NCBI GenBank assembly: GCA_012932865.1 | Contig: SAXG01000004.1 | Location: forward strand, 682,001-746,000 | From: Amylostereum areolatum | Lineage: Eukaryota; Basidiomycota; Agaricomycetes; Russulales; Stereaceae | Length of the DNA: 64,000 nt | Reading direction: 5' to 3' | In this document: piece by piece, positions 12,601 to 24,300 of the stretch | Layout of the letters: each line of letters begins with the position of its first letter | Position numbering within the stretch: the first letter of the stretch is position 1 | Program-made: the position numbers and the translations under genes | Notes under the pieces: model-generated | Told to the model about the DNA's origin: nothing | What the model saw: only the letters and a program-made list of their open reading frames with translations | Databases searched by the model: none

Positions 12601-12875
12601 AGGAGGACGGAGAGGACGGAGGGCTGCAGATCGCACCGGCCAAGCGTCACAAGGAGAAGGATAAAGACAAAGAGAGGAGAAAGAGGAGGAGGAAGGAGGA
12701 AAAGGAGGAAGTGAAGGGGGGTGACGAGGAAGATATGTGGATAGAGAAGCCCCCGCCAGAGGTGGTGAAAATGCTGGTGGACGAGGAGCATGCGGTGGTA
12801 ACCTTGACAGGTCCTGCTACCGAGGAAGAGGCGGGTCCTGCACGAGGAAGGAAAAGAGCGGTCGACTTTATGTAG
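9644..12875 (+). CDS. GPATCH1: G-patch domain protein 1 (GPATCH1/TGH family), spliceosome-associated
   Basis: GPATCH1 proteins join the catalytic spliceosome and are thought to activate a DEAH helicase through the G-patch. Visible in order: TSRLKRKLDEQGVNYSS; ATENFCL, then (after an intron) GTPLPPLERSKDTGEYVPLW; VRDEQGRRRLHGAFTGG; GWTPSTFISSR and PEDFMDEEDLAEL; the G-patch LLLKKMGWRPGQGVGPRV (about 10380-10440); FVLSKIPVKEDKWFPLPDVP; FMPFPTDPVKQSRYIAYLRS; LTREVRPWQPSKLLCKRFGV; RPSMDIFKAIFASDDEDSDD; then a Lys/Arg/Glu tail ending GRKRAVDFM. The part from about 11300 on is one long exon. Several one-base frame slips occur in the 5' half (9965-9970, about 10184, 10218, 10241 and 10499). Conservation across them shows the intended frame. 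Confidence 0.9.
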
Positions 12876-12974
12876 CTCCGTTAGCATCATATATACTCTC
12901 GGACGATTCTGGGCATGTGCACATAAATATGTATATTGCGGAGGAGGATGATATACGACAATGTCGATCACACT

Positions 12975-13923
12975 CTATCCTTCATCCATAGCCTCCGCCG
13001 CCGCCTCTTTCCACCATGATGTGGGTCCAAGTCCTTGCTCTGCTATAGAGCACTGTGCGTCTCATCAGTACATGACCACGAAGAAGGACGGAGAATGGGC
13101 GGACGGTAACGCTGTACGGAGGTCGTCGCGACTCGACGGTGATTTTGACACCTTCCGTCGCTTTGGGAGGACCGGGTTCGTCGTCGTAAAACTCGTCTGT
13201 TTCGACGCGCACACGAACGATTTCGCCTTGATCGATATACATGCGATCGGATAGGGGAGTGTCGAGCATTTCGTGCGCCGATGTCGCCTCCGATCCTGGA
13301 AGCCAGAAGTGTGCGCGCTCGTTGGGGTCGCTTCGGGGTGTGTGAGAGACATGGGATGATCCGTCATGAGAAGAAACATACAATGCGGAGGGCTGCGGGA
13401 GATAAGTCGGCGGGACCCACATGTCGTCGAAGAAGCCGACGGAGACTGTTTTCGTATGTCAGAGCTGCAGGGAGGTTTCGGGAGGGGGCCCGATCGAACA
13501 TACGTTGTATTCCATCTTCGTCGGATGATTTTACCTTGGCCAGTATGACCTCGGACGGAAACGGTCTGAAGACGGTCATCCTAAACACAACTGAACACCA
13601 TCGGAAGACGCTTTACCGCTGTCAACTTGGCGTCGCGGAGGGAGAAACGAACGCACCTGAGTACCACAGGAAGCCGTCGCCTGTAGCGGACCTTGCCCTC
13701 GCCTGCCTCGGAGATGTCAAAGACACATATGCATAGGCCGACATCGTGTAGCACACGGTTGGCGTATTTTTTGTTGAGTTCGTTTGTGAGGGCCTGTTCT
13801 GGGGGAACACCGAACTTGGAGGGATGAATGGGGATGGTGTCCTGGATGGAGTTTCGAGTCAGGGTTGTGGGCGCATGCTGTTGATGAGATACTACGCACT
13901 TTTAAGATGGATAAAACGAACAT
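12975..13923 (-). CDS. RPC25: RNA polymerase III subunit Rpc25 (RPC8; Rpb7/E' homologue)
   Basis: Rpc25 forms the stalk of Pol III with Rpc17 and is needed for initiation at tRNA and 5S genes. The first exon MFVLSILK is joined by a GTGCGT...CCAG intron to DTIPIHPSKFGVPPEQAL, then NELNKKYANRVLHDVGLCIC (SHS2-like tip domain), FRMTVFRPFPSEV, SVGFFDDMWVPPTYLPQPSA (OB/S1-like domain) and GEIVRVRVETDEFYDD. The last intron (GTTACC...CACAG) leads to CSIAEQGLGPTSWW and the end EAAAEAMDEG, typical of the family. One extra base (about 13682) splits KVRY from GDGFLWY. Convergent with GPATCH1 with a 99-nt gap. Confidence 0.92.
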
Positions 13924-14245
13924 TTTATCCAGTCTGCGCGGGTTTCTCCCTCATAAGACAGGTTCGTGGACGGTTAATGGAAAGTAAAGGCGAGCGCTCA
14001 GAGATCTCAGGATCGCAAGTCACAGAAGACATGTTATCGTTATCTTATCTCTCCCCCACGTGACCGATCATTTTGAAATGAAGCGCGCCTTTCAAGAATC
14101 ATTTGGATTCGCTTCGAGTTGCCGGCTTGCTGACGACGTCCAACTTGGCTCCGGTGTCTTCCTCCAGCTTCCTCCGTCTGCGATAGTCCTTCCTGCAGCC
14201 TGCGATACTTAGCTGCAAAATCCGGTTTATCTCTCCGAGAACGCA
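13924..14245. promoter_or_regulatory. Divergent promoter of RPC25 and RIM2 with an E-box
   Basis: 322 nt between opposed start codons. A palindromic CACGTG lies at 14057-14062, a bHLH (Cbf1-type) site in fungi by general knowledge. Function here is inferred. Confidence 0.45.
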
Positions 14246-15475
14246 ATGTCTGCTACTCCTACCGCCACCACGTCTTCATGGCTCCCCGCTAAGTCATGGC
14301 AACACTTTGTTGCTGGAGGGTGCGTCCACTCGTCTGTCTCGCGTAATCGCGTGCTTACCTCTCTCAAGACTGGGCGGAATGTGCGGAGCCATCGTCACAA
14401 GCCCATTCGACGTCGTGAAAACGCGCCTTCAGTCGGACCTCTTTCGTCAAAAACACGTCTCGGTTGCCGGTGCTGGCGCAACTGTCGTCGGCGACAGCGC
14501 CGTCATGCTTGCCCGACGCCCAGCGGGGTTGCTCTGGCATTTTGTAGAAACGGTGCATATCATTCGGTGCGTGTCCCGTTCCTCCCATCCTTTTGTCACG
14601 TCGTCCTTGGAATGTCTTCCCCGCATTTCCCCTACCATCCTGGCCTGCGTGCCTAACCGGTCTTAAGCTATGTGCTGACGATATCTTGATATCGCAGTGA
14701 TATTGCGCGCGAGGAGTCGCCCAGAGCGCTGTTTAAGGGCCTCGGGCCTACTCTCGTTGGCGTCATCCCCGCGCGGTCAATAAACTTCTTTGCATATGGC
14801 AATGGCAAGCAGATCATCGCGAATAACTTCAACCACGGCCAAGAGAACACATACGTCCATCTGTCCTCCGCTGCCATTGCAGGCATTTTGACCAGCTCCG
14901 CAACCAACCCGATATGGGTCGTCAAGACCCGTCTGCAGCTCGCCGCGCGACATCACAAGCCGATTGGCAGCGCCGCGATGATAACAAAAATCTTCCGCGA
15001 GGAGGGCGTTCGTGGCTTCTACAAGGGCCTCAGCGCGAGCTATCTGGGCGTCACGGAGGGCACGATACAGTGGGTGCTGTACGAGCGTCTCAAGCGTCTC
15101 ACCGCTGGCACGCAAGGCAAGGGTGGAATGCAGGAGTGGGCAGGCATGCTTGGGAGCGCAGGAACGGCCAAGTGCGTTGCAAGCCTGATCACGTATCCTC
15201 ACGAGGTCTGTAACCAAATTTGCTTTGCCCTGCTGCTTGGCGTTTGACTGACCTTCTTTGCTTTTATCCAGGTAATACGAACGCGACTGCGTCAACCGTT
15301 GGTGGATGGGAAAGTCAAATACACGGGCCTGCTCCAGACTCTCCGCCTCATCATCGCTGAAGAGGGCGCACATTCGCTTTACGGAGGTCTGAGCGCTCAT
15401 CTTATGCGGGTGGTACCGAACGCTGCGGTCATGTACTCGATCTACGAGGGCATTCTTCGCTATGGGGCAGCGTGA
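14246..15475 (+). CDS. RIM2: Mitochondrial pyrimidine-nucleotide carrier (Rim2; SLC25A33/A36)
   Basis: SLC25 carriers sit in the inner mitochondrial membrane; Rim2 exchanges pyrimidine nucleotides to feed mtDNA and RNA synthesis. Three carrier repeats are visible with their P-x-[DE]-x-x-[KR] motifs: SPFDVVKTRLQ (about 14400), NPIWVVKTRLQ (about 14910) and YPHEVIRTRLR, which spans an intron (15205-15271). The tryptophan in repeat 2 is typical of the nucleotide/folate/NAD subgroup, and the long insert after repeat 1 is typical of Rim2. Matching second signatures include FKGLGPTLVGVIPARSINFF, FYKGLSASYLGVTEGTIQW and LYGGLSAHLMRVVPNAAVM. The end is GILRYGAA. Four exons were resolved with no frame problems. 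The substrate is family inference. Confidence 0.92.
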
Positions 15476-15868
15476 ACATCCCCTCTCCCCTCGGCTTTCC
15501 ATTCCATCCGCTCTCGATTCCTTTCCCTTCGGTTAGACGTAGGGCATACCCTCACCTCAAAATCACGGAATTGCTCACTCCTTCGCTCTCGCTCTCGCAT
15601 CGCACGCACGCCTATACACCGCTGTATTCTATGTCACACATCTAGTAGTTTCGCCCCGCCCCGCCACCACACACCACCCCATTCATCGGCACTCCTCTCT
15701 GTCTCGCATGCTATATATACAACCTCACTTACGCGTATTTACCACTAGCATAGACCATGATTGACTCATCAGTAGCAAGGCGTGTGATGTTTCAATACAA
15801 CAAATAAGCATAACAAGTACCTGAATGTAGAGATTCACTCGCAGTCCGATAGTAGAAACTGTACCATG
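15476..15868. other. 3' flank of RIM2, no gene seen
   Basis: C/T-rich 3' sequence with a tatatatac patch near 15711. No coding or RNA feature was recognised. Confidence 0.4.
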
Positions 15869-16637
15869 CTAAGGGGTTTGTGACGTCCATGCTCTCGCTC
15901 GTGTCGGGCTCTCTTGCAACCCATTCGATAGCAGTGTTGTTTGTCTGGGGTTCAGAGCTGGAGTCCTGGGGGCGTCGTAGATAAGCAAGTCGCTAGTAGG
16001 GCTTATATGCAATGTCGATGAGGACATATCACCTGTGATATGGATAACAAAAGGATCAGTAAAGCCTTTACTATCACATTGATTGATACTGTATGCACGT
16101 ACCATCTATGAAAGCTCCGTTCGAGGCTTGCTGGTTGGTTGGGTTCTTGCATTATCGTGTCGCCTGTCGTTGATTCGGACGTGGACGACACAATACAATG
16201 CTGTTGCGGACCTTCAGGATCCTGAGGATGTCGTTGTGCTCGCACTCAAGACCGGCGGTGGCCAATGGCGTCAGCCGAGGAAAGCTGTAGACAACAATAT
16301 AGTAAGCAAGGACATTGATCAGTTTGTTAAGGTCAGTCATACCTGGACGGCCGTGTTCTCGTTCGCTTGCGAGGAGGTTGAATGGGCACTGTTTCTGGGG
16401 GCTGCATCTTGGACGGAATCAGTGGACCTGCGTTCCTGCTCGGTGCACCATCCCAATGGCCAGCCAATGTCACCCCCAACTCGCATAGATTCTTCTGCAC
16501 AAATAGTACATGTCAGTTCGTCTCGCAAGAGAGAAAGAAAATGCGCACATGATCCAGATGAATGCACCGAGATGCACTGGATGCAGATGACAGGGTGTGC
16601 TGTACTGTGTCGTGTCGGGTCGTGTCGTGTCGTACAT
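15869..16637 (-). CDS. Possible small hypothetical gene, multi-exon, structure unresolved
   Basis: The product is not recognised. Exon-like stretches on this strand include one starting after a good acceptor (TTTGTGCAG, about 16495) and reading KNLCELGVTLAGHWDGAPSR, then a proline-rich basic segment with QPPRKRTRTRPS, a possible nuclear localisation signal. A GTATGA...CTACAG intron follows (about 16287-16344). Further down are QDPEGPQQHCIVSSTSEST and MSSSTLHISPTSDLLIYDAP, ending at the TAG at 15869. The exons cannot be joined in one frame without at least one slip, and the first exon is uncertain; 16637 is only a candidate ATG. It may be a real regulatory-type protein, a pseudogene or chance. 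Confidence 0.3.
16606..16634. repeat. GTCGT-type short tandem repeat
   Basis: A degenerate 5-bp array (gtgtcgtgtcgggtcgtgtc...) of about five units, at the possible 5' end of the hypothetical gene. Confidence 0.6.
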
Positions 16638-17186
16638 CACTCGAGCTCGGGACCACCACGCCTCATCCGAGCACCGAGGAAATTTCCCGAAAAATCTCTA
16701 GATATATAAATAAATCCAATCAGGGGGGGTGGGAGCGACGCGGTCATCGTGACCGAAGCGACAAAACACGTCCGTGTTGCTGCACAAACATTGCTTTGGA
16801 GGAAAATTGATTTGAATTTGTTTTCTGATATACAAAGTAAAAGGTATAAGTAGGGCTGTGCCATGGAGGCTACTTTGACGCTAACGGCGGTGCGTAGAGG
16901 TGCCATAGAGAGTGGGAAGGTATGACGGTGGCCAAGTACGTGGTGGAGGTCAAGACGAAGAGCGACGCGGCGACCCGGCCGACGCGCAAGCCTAGGATGA
17001 CGCATATCTACCTGTCATGCCTATGCTTTTGCTAGGATCGCTAATGTCATATCTTGCCACTTTCCCCCCTCTGACATGCCATCACATTGCTTTGATGTTA
17101 TGTGAGAATATTCTCTCGAAGTGGTAATCAGTCACTCTAGGATGTATGGTGCTAAGTCGAGTAGTGTATTAGGTACAGTTACACTG
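16638..17186. other. Intergenic region with a TATA-like element, no gene resolved
   Basis: 549 nt. TATATAAATAAA at 16703-16714 is a good TATA box in the + orientation. Short + strand frames follow (ATG at 16863 and 16922) but match nothing known. The GatA 3' end lies at the right border. Confidence 0.35.
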
Positions 17187-19181
17187 TTACAAGCCCAACG
17201 TCTCGATTTCGCTCGCGACCCGCAGCACCATTTCTTCGCATCCCCACTGGCCCACGACGCTGACACCTACGGGCCACTCGGTACCACTCCCCAACCGCGC
17301 CGGAACGGGCACACTCACGGCAGGCAGCCCAGCGAGCGACGCGGGCACGGTGAGTACATCTTGAACGTACGCATCCAAGTCCATTCCCTTCTCCGAGGAG
17401 CCGTCGGGAAGGGGAGGTGCTGTTTGGATGGCAGATGGATGGAGAAGGACATGGACGTGGTCCTCGTCTGAGGGCGACGGAGGAGTGGAAGACAAGAGTG
17501 GATCCGGAACGAGAAATGTCGCGCGAAAGTCGGATTTGATGAGGTTACGCACGCGTTGAGCTTGAAGAAAGTAGTTGTCGAAGGCACTGCAGAAGCAATA
17601 AAAGGTGAGGATGTGGAGGAAGGAGAGGGAATAGAGATGCATGCGTACTCAGCGGTAAGCGCATATGTCCCAAGCAGGATACGTTTCTTCACCTCTGGCC
17701 CGAAGCCGCGGGTGCGAGTATACGCATACCTCTGTGCAGGCGACGTGACCTGGGCGTCAGGAGGTGGGGTAACACTCAAACCTATTGAAAGCAGCGTAAA
17801 CAACCGGAGAACACTCGTCAAAGTATCTCACCATATTGTACACCATCATATCGCGCAAGGTTTGAGCTCGCCTCCGCACTTGCGATGACATAGTATGCGC
17901 TAAGAGCGTATGCAGTATTAGGAAGAGAGACGGGTAGGAGGGTTGCGCCCCTCTCCTTCAAACCTCGAAGAACTTTTCTCATTCGCTCGATTATGGCCCC
18001 GGAAAGCTCCTCTGGGAAGTATTCCTAAAGCAAGTGCAGGGTAAGTACGGATGCAGAAGAAAAGCCGAAGTGCGATCCATTACCTGGGGTACACCTATGC
18101 GTAACCCTCTGAGATCGCCAGTTGAGGACGACCAGGAAGACATGTGCTTCTCGCATGCAGCAATAGAGTTCGTTCGGATATCTACACAGACGGCAGTAGG
18201 GTCGCGCTTGTCATACTCATTGATGCATTCTGGAAAAAAGGGTACATGAGGGGCGGTTCGCGGCATGATTGATAACGCATACCAAAAATTTCCTTCGTGA
18301 TATTGACATCCTTCCCAATTACACCCACACAATCAAGGCTGTCTGCAAAAGAAACAACGCCCCACCTGGTCCTGGATGAAAGGGCGTTCCAACGCGGCGA
18401 AAGCTGAACTCACCGGCTGATCAGGCCGTAGGATGGCTTGAGGCCAACAACTCCACAGTAAGATGCAGGCAGACGAATGGATCCACCAGTATCAGTTCCT
18501 AGAGCACTGAGATATCGTTAGAACATGTCAGGAAAGGATACGCAAGTGAATGAGTGGTATTCACGCATCACAGATGTTTGCAGCGACGGCAGCCGCGCTA
18601 CCACCGGAGCTCCCTCCGGCCGAATGTCGAGGTCTATCTTCCCAAGAAACGGACGAGCCAGGAAGCTGGAATGGGTTCACCACTGGTCCGTGCACGCTAT
18701 GAGTATTCAAGGAGCTAATTGGAAGAGTTCAAGACAGAAGTGGTACCACGGATGGGGCGGAAGAGCGTACCCCATGCCAAACTCATCACAGTTTGCCTTC
18801 CCAATAATTGTAGCCCCAGATTTGTGGAGGTGGTTGATTACGGTCGCGTCGAATGGAGACGTGAAGTCTAAGGAAGACGCTGAAGGGTGAGAACGTGAAG
18901 GGGTTCAAGACGGGAAGAGACTTACTCTGAAGCATGGCGGAAGAACATGTTGTCGGGAAATCAGCGGTGCATATGTTGTCCTTGATTGCTACAGTGACAC
19001 CTTTGAGGGTATCCGCATCCGACGGAAGTCGCTGAGGACTTGAAGCAGAAATGGTGCCGACGATGGCATTGACGCTGCCATTTTTGGTTTTATATTCATG
19101 GAGCCATGCATTGCTGGACTCCGTGCTAAGTCGACGGAAGGACGGCCACGAGCTGAAGAGCGATTTCCGGCAGCAGAGCAT
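17187..19181 (-). CDS. HER2: Mitochondrial glutamyl-tRNA(Gln) amidotransferase subunit A
   Basis: GatA (yeast Her2) is the amidase of the GatCAB/GatFAB complex that converts Glu-tRNA(Gln) to Gln-tRNA(Gln) in mitochondria. The start at 19181 ([19 protein letters not shown]) gives an Arg/Ser-rich mitochondrial presequence. The amidase triad is complete: Lys in [13 protein letters not shown], cis-Ser in [16 protein letters not shown] and nucleophile Ser in [18 protein letters not shown]. Later matches are [45 protein letters not shown] sequence, [17 protein letters not shown] and the C-terminal [10 protein letters not shown]. About nine short introns. Shares a divergent promoter with MAK11. A cytosolic amidase is less likely given the presequence and the GatA-type C-terminus. 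Confidence 0.9.
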
Positions 19182-19192
19182 CCTCGCGACTC

Positions 19193-19222
19193 GACCGCAA
19201 GAGACCGCAAGAGACCGCAAGA
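19193..19222. repeat. Three tandem copies of a 10-bp unit
   Basis: gaccgcaaga is repeated three times perfectly, ending 12 bp before the GatA start codon, so it lies in its 5' leader. Confidence 0.85.
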
Positions 19223-19235
19223 GACCGCAAGAGCC

Positions 19236-19241
19236 AAAAAC
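19236..19241. promoter_or_regulatory. E-box CACGTG in the GatA/MAK11 divergent promoter
   Basis: Palindromic CACGTG in the 138-nt spacer between the two start codons (19182-19319). Confidence 0.45.
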
Positions 19242-19319
19242 GCCGCACGTGAGCGTCCCGACTCAAAGTCCCGTTATGGCAATGCGCCTTCCTAATCCGA
19301 CGTCCCACTCTTTCATCCA

Positions 19320-20892
19320 ATGCCTCTCTCCGCAAAAACCTCGCAGCGCCCTCAAAAGCGCCAAAAACACGACAAAACCAAAGGAAAAACGCTCACATCA
19401 GCACCTGCAGTCTCTTTCGCCTCCAAGGGAAAACAACGCGCTGCCCCTCCCCCGCTAAAACAGCCCAAGGCTTCATCGAAGCCGAAATCCGAACCTGCCG
19501 TGGATGAAGAACCATCACCTCTCCCGACGTCCTTCAAGGTCGTCGCAGGTTCATACGAGAAACTACTCTATGGCTTCGACGGCACATACTCAAACACACC
19601 CTCATCGTCTTCGTCGACCCTTGAATGGTCTCTAAATCCCATCTTCATCTTCCCTGCCCATGTATCTTCTGTCAAAGCCGTTGCTGCCTCTCCCCAAGGG
19701 GGGAAATGGCTAGCGACGGGTAGTACGGACGAGATCATAAAAGTATGGGATCTTCGTCGGCGTCGTGAAATCGGAGGACTCTTGCACCACGAAGGTACAT
19801 CCGCACCCCTCTCTTTCGATATTGATATTCCATTCTAAGACACATCTCGCAGGATCTATCACGCACCTTGTTTTTCCGTCGCGTTCGCATCTTCTCTCAG
19901 CCTCGGAAGATGGCACCCTCGCCCTCTTCCGCGCTCGCGACTGGTCTGTCCTCCGCACGCTCAAGGGTCACAAGGGTCGTGTCAACTCCGTTGCTATACA
20001 TCCTTCCGGGAAGGCGGGCCTCAGCGTCGGGAAGGATCGTACCCTCCGAATGTGGGATCTTATGCGTGGCAAGGGCAGCGCGAGCACAAAGCTCGGAGTC
20101 GGTCAGTCACCATCATCACGCCGTTTTCTTCGATCGCACTCAATACTTCTACTTACAGAGGGAGAGCTAGTACGCTGGTCCACAGATGGCTCACTCCTCG
20201 TCGTCCAACACCAAAAGACGATAGACGTATATTCAACAGTTCGTGTATATTTTTGTTCTTCATTGTATCCTTCTGATCACGGGTTGTATACACAGGAACT
20301 CTCCCTCCTGCACACCATCACACATCCCTCCCGCGTGCACGACGTTAAATTTGTCATGCGACCAAACGGTGAAGGTGAAGTTCTCCTCGTTGCTGGCGAG
20401 GACAAAAAAACAGTCGCCTACGACATCACCACCGAAGCAAATAAACCACCGCGATCTGTAGCCTCCTTCGTAGGCCACTCCAATCGGTAAGCATGCCGAT
20501 ATACCATACCGTATGGCCATCGTTGACTTTCTGCTCATATAGCGTAAAAGCTCTCGACACCCTCCGTATCGCGCTTCCTGATTCAAAATCTACCACCATC
20601 CTTGCCACTATCTCGTCTGATGGTTGGGTACACGTCTACGATATCTCCGCACTTCCGGCCTTGTCATCAGATCCCAAACAAGCGGAGATCGAGCCTGTAG
20701 CTAAGTACAACACCAAGGGCACCCGATTGACCTGTGTAACTCTTGCCGACGGAGACGCGGACGCTGGAGGTGAAATTGCGGGAAAGAGAAAACGGGCTGA
20801 AGATGAGGGCGATGACGGAGACGGAGAAGTGGGAGAGCAATGTTGAGGATGATGATGCTGACAGCGAAGAAGATGAGGATGAGGACACCTGA
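19320..20892 (+). CDS. MAK11: WD40 protein Mak11 (PAK1IP1 homologue), 60S ribosome assembly
   Basis: Mak11 is a nucleolar WD40 protein for 60S subunit maturation. The N-terminus is very basic (RPQKRQKHDKTKGK). WD repeats follow: FKVVAGSYEKLLYGFDG, HVSSVKAVAASPQGGKWLAT with STDEIIKVWDLRRRREIGGL, then (after an intron) GSITHLVFPSRSHLLSASED, GHKGRVNSVAIHPSGKAGLS with DRTLRMWDLMRGK, HDVKF..., and GHSNRVKALDTLRIA. The DLRRRREIGGL-type sequence and the single blade order match PAK1IP1/Mak11. Five exons. A stop occurs at 20844-20846, but one frame over the acidic tail (WESNVEDDDADSEEDEDEDT) continues to 20892; one extra G near 20823 explains this. Either end is acidic, so function would be little affected. 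Confidence 0.9.
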
Positions 20893-21395
20893 TGGAGCCT
20901 AGATTCGCATGTAGAGTTCCTTTTTCGCCAGTTGGATGATATTCCTATCTCTTCCATATTGACGGCATACGTATATTTCTTCATGTGTATCATGCTCAGA
21001 TTCTCGAAGGTTAGAGTGGTATAGTACATGCGACGGCCAAACATCGATAGGCGGAGAGGGGACGTGTATGCAGGCGACGTGGGGTGGGTCAAGCAAAGAA
21101 GATGCGAGAAAAGAGTGAGAACGACGGGTGTGACACGGAAGCAGTACGGGCCCGTCGAAACATGCAAGGGTGATGGTATGAAAGACGCGGTATTATGTGC
21201 AAGAAGGTATGTATGTGTACGTGCTGGGATGGTGGAAGAATGTCCATCAGGTTCCGAATATCCGCATGCCCAGGTTCGAGCAGGACTGAAAGAGAAGGGG
21301 GTGATCGACTACAGTACAAATAATAGCCCCAAAAGGATTAAAGATAGGGAAAGAGGGCAGAAAATATCACAATGAAAAGAAACACGAGGTCACGA
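20893..21395. other. Convergent spacer between MAK11 and the kinase gene
   Basis: 503 nt holding both 3' ends. No coding, RNA or repeat feature was recognised. Confidence 0.45.
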
Positions 21396-24300
21396 TCATT
21401 GGACGACACAGTTGCCATCCGATTTCGACCCACGAGTACGCCGTGGTCGTGCGTCCGGTGCAGGCATGCTACCTGGCACACGCTCCTCCTCGGTCACGGT
21501 CGACCGAGAGTATACGCTTACAAGCGATGGACGCGTGTCCGGCTCATCATCCGCCTCACTGATTGATACCTCTGCACGGTTGGCGCCGCGCCCCGACGTC
21601 GTGGTCGTACGACTGCGCATGCTGGAGGAGTGTGGGTTGGTGCTAACGCTCGAAAGCGATCGGGGGCGTTCGTGGTCACGGTCACGGTTGCGATCCCGAT
21701 CCCGTTCCTTTGGCCGTTGAAGCAGTGTGGATAGCTTGCGTCTCAGAACGTTGCCAGTACCGTCGGGCTCCACGGGAGGAGAGCGAGACTGGTTGGTCGC
21801 CAGGGATGTGGAAGAGTTGGATCGCGCCGGGTCGGGCGTTAAAGACGAACGCTTCAACGGAGGAACCTTCTTGTACGCGGTCGGCGGGTAGGGGGACGGG
21901 AGAGGAGAAGGGGAAAGTGACGTCGTGGGAGACACGCCGGTATCGAGACTGGCTCTCGACGAGCTGGCGCCAACATCTGAACTGGGGCCGCTGCGTCCCT
22001 TACCAAGAAAATCGACAGGACTCCCTCGCTCTGCGAACTGGGCGTAGAGGAGTAACTGAGAGCGAAGGTCACACGTTGGAGGTGCGTGGCCGGCACAGCG
22101 GGAATGGGCGATGAGGCTGCACTGGGAGCAGAGAACGGCGCTCTTCTTAACATGTTGCATGCACACACGACAAACAACAGCTGCATTCGCGGTCAATGGG
22201 CTGGTGGAAGAATAAAGTGCTGTACACGTACGTTTGCTGAAGGACGTCTTGACAAAGGTGTGTTCACGCATTGAGAAAGGATCGCTTTCGGGGACGAACT
22301 CGGGGACGGATGAAGGTGTGCCATCGTTGGAGAGCTGCCGAACAGGAGAACCAGGAGAGCCATCTTCATGTCGTTCCTCTGGAGTTTCAAGGCCGGCGAG
22401 GTGACGAACGGCGTCATTCTTGTGCAGGTCCGCGCTGACGCGGCGAAGGAATGGTATACTGTCCTGTGGTCGCAAATCCTGTAACCAGCCACGGTTAACA
22501 CCTCCGTATTTACGCAGAGCAAGACCGTCACTCGCCTTGTTAAGCCCCCAATGTTTCTTGAGCCACTCGTGTTCAAAGAGGGTTTCGGCATTGGGCCGTA
22601 GTGACGGGTCCTTATTAAAGCATCGCGTGAGGAAGTCCTTGAGGGGATCAGAGCATGTTTCGGGAAGAGGAGGCATGTCGTCCTCGACGATGCGGAACAT
22701 GACTGATATGCATTGTCAGCATCCGTCGTACGCGCAGCAGATTAAGACAGAGTTCCTCACCAGGTCATACTATTGGCGATGTCCCCGTAAGGCGGACGCC
22801 CAGTCAGCAGCTCAATCACAGTGCAGGCCAAGGACCAAATGTCCGACTTCGTCGATGCACCCTTCAGTTCTATGACCTCAGGAGCCATCCAGTTCGGCGT
22901 TCCGGCGACGTCTTTGATTTCACGTTCCATAGCGCGCAGGTTGAGCGAAACACCGAAGTCAGATAACTTGACATTCCCGTTCTTGGTCGTAAGAATGTTC
23001 GCAGCTTTCAGGTCACAATGCACCACGTCGCTCTGATGGAGATAGTCCAGACCCTCAAGAATCTTGACCACATAACTCGCGACAGAGACGCTCGTTCAGC
23101 TTCCCGAAGGCTTTGAGAGTCTGGCCGAGGGATCCATTCTCAGCATACCTGCATGTGACCGTCAAAACTTGCATACATATAGGACTAGAAGACACGTACT
23201 CAAGAACGATGCTCAGGGTGTTGTCGTCCCGGGCCATACCCTCATACTTCACGATGCTCGGGTGCGACAAGCTCTTGACCAAGTCAACCTCCCTCATGAG
23301 CTGAGTGACCTCGTCTTCCTTCAGGCCTTCCAGTCCGATGCGCTTAACGGCTACCATTTGCCCAGTGTTGAGGTTTAATGCGCGGTACACGGATCCGAAC
23401 TGGCCGCGACCAATACAATTCCCCAGTTGCTATACATATAAAAGGTCAGCGCTTCTACGCAGACCGATACACGTTCCTGAAAAAGACTCACGAAATGTGT
23501 CGGAGCTTTGCCCTCCTCGCGCACAATCAGCGTTTGCTTGACCGCGCTCCCCTCCATGGCATCACGCGGCAGTAAATCGCTGGCGCTCGCGTTGGACGAA
23601 GCGACGCCAAGATTGACCATACTCTCGAACCGGGAGCGCCGCGGCTTTGCGCCAAATTCATCATACGAGTTTGGCCGTGGACGTCGTCGCGTGCTCGAGC
23701 CGTCCACTTCGCTCTGGAATCGCCCACGTGGTAGCAATCTGCGATCTTCAAAAGAGGAACGTGGTGGAGTCTCACTCGAAGATGGCTGTATCCTGGGAGG
23801 TAGGAGTTGATCCCTCCTCCATGTTCAGCGGAGACAGTGCGGGGGAAGGGAACAGGAGAGTCGCTGCCGGGAGAACCTTGGTCTTCCTCATCTGGACTAT
23901 TCCTCCTGGGCATATAAACGCCGCTGCGCGGGCCATTTGCCTTGCTGCTACTCCGACGAAGCATGACACGCCCAGACGTTGCTATTCCTGGCGCTTCGGG
24001 GCTCGAATCACGACGGAACAAGGAATCCTTTGGAAGAAGTACTGGATTGTCAACACTATGTCGGGCTGTGTGTGTCGGCCGGCGTGGCGGGAATTGGGGT
24101 AATGACTCGAGGCTCTCATTAGTTCGAGAGGCACCAACGATCGCGACTTTACGGGGCGACGAACGGGTAGGCGAAGGTGGGGAAATGGATAAGGGACTAC
24201 GCCTTGCCACGGTAGGGAACTCGTCATCACTGTTGGTTGGTCGTTTGACGAGGATGGGTGGCGTTTGTGTGGGTGGTTGAAGAACATCCATGAAATCGTC

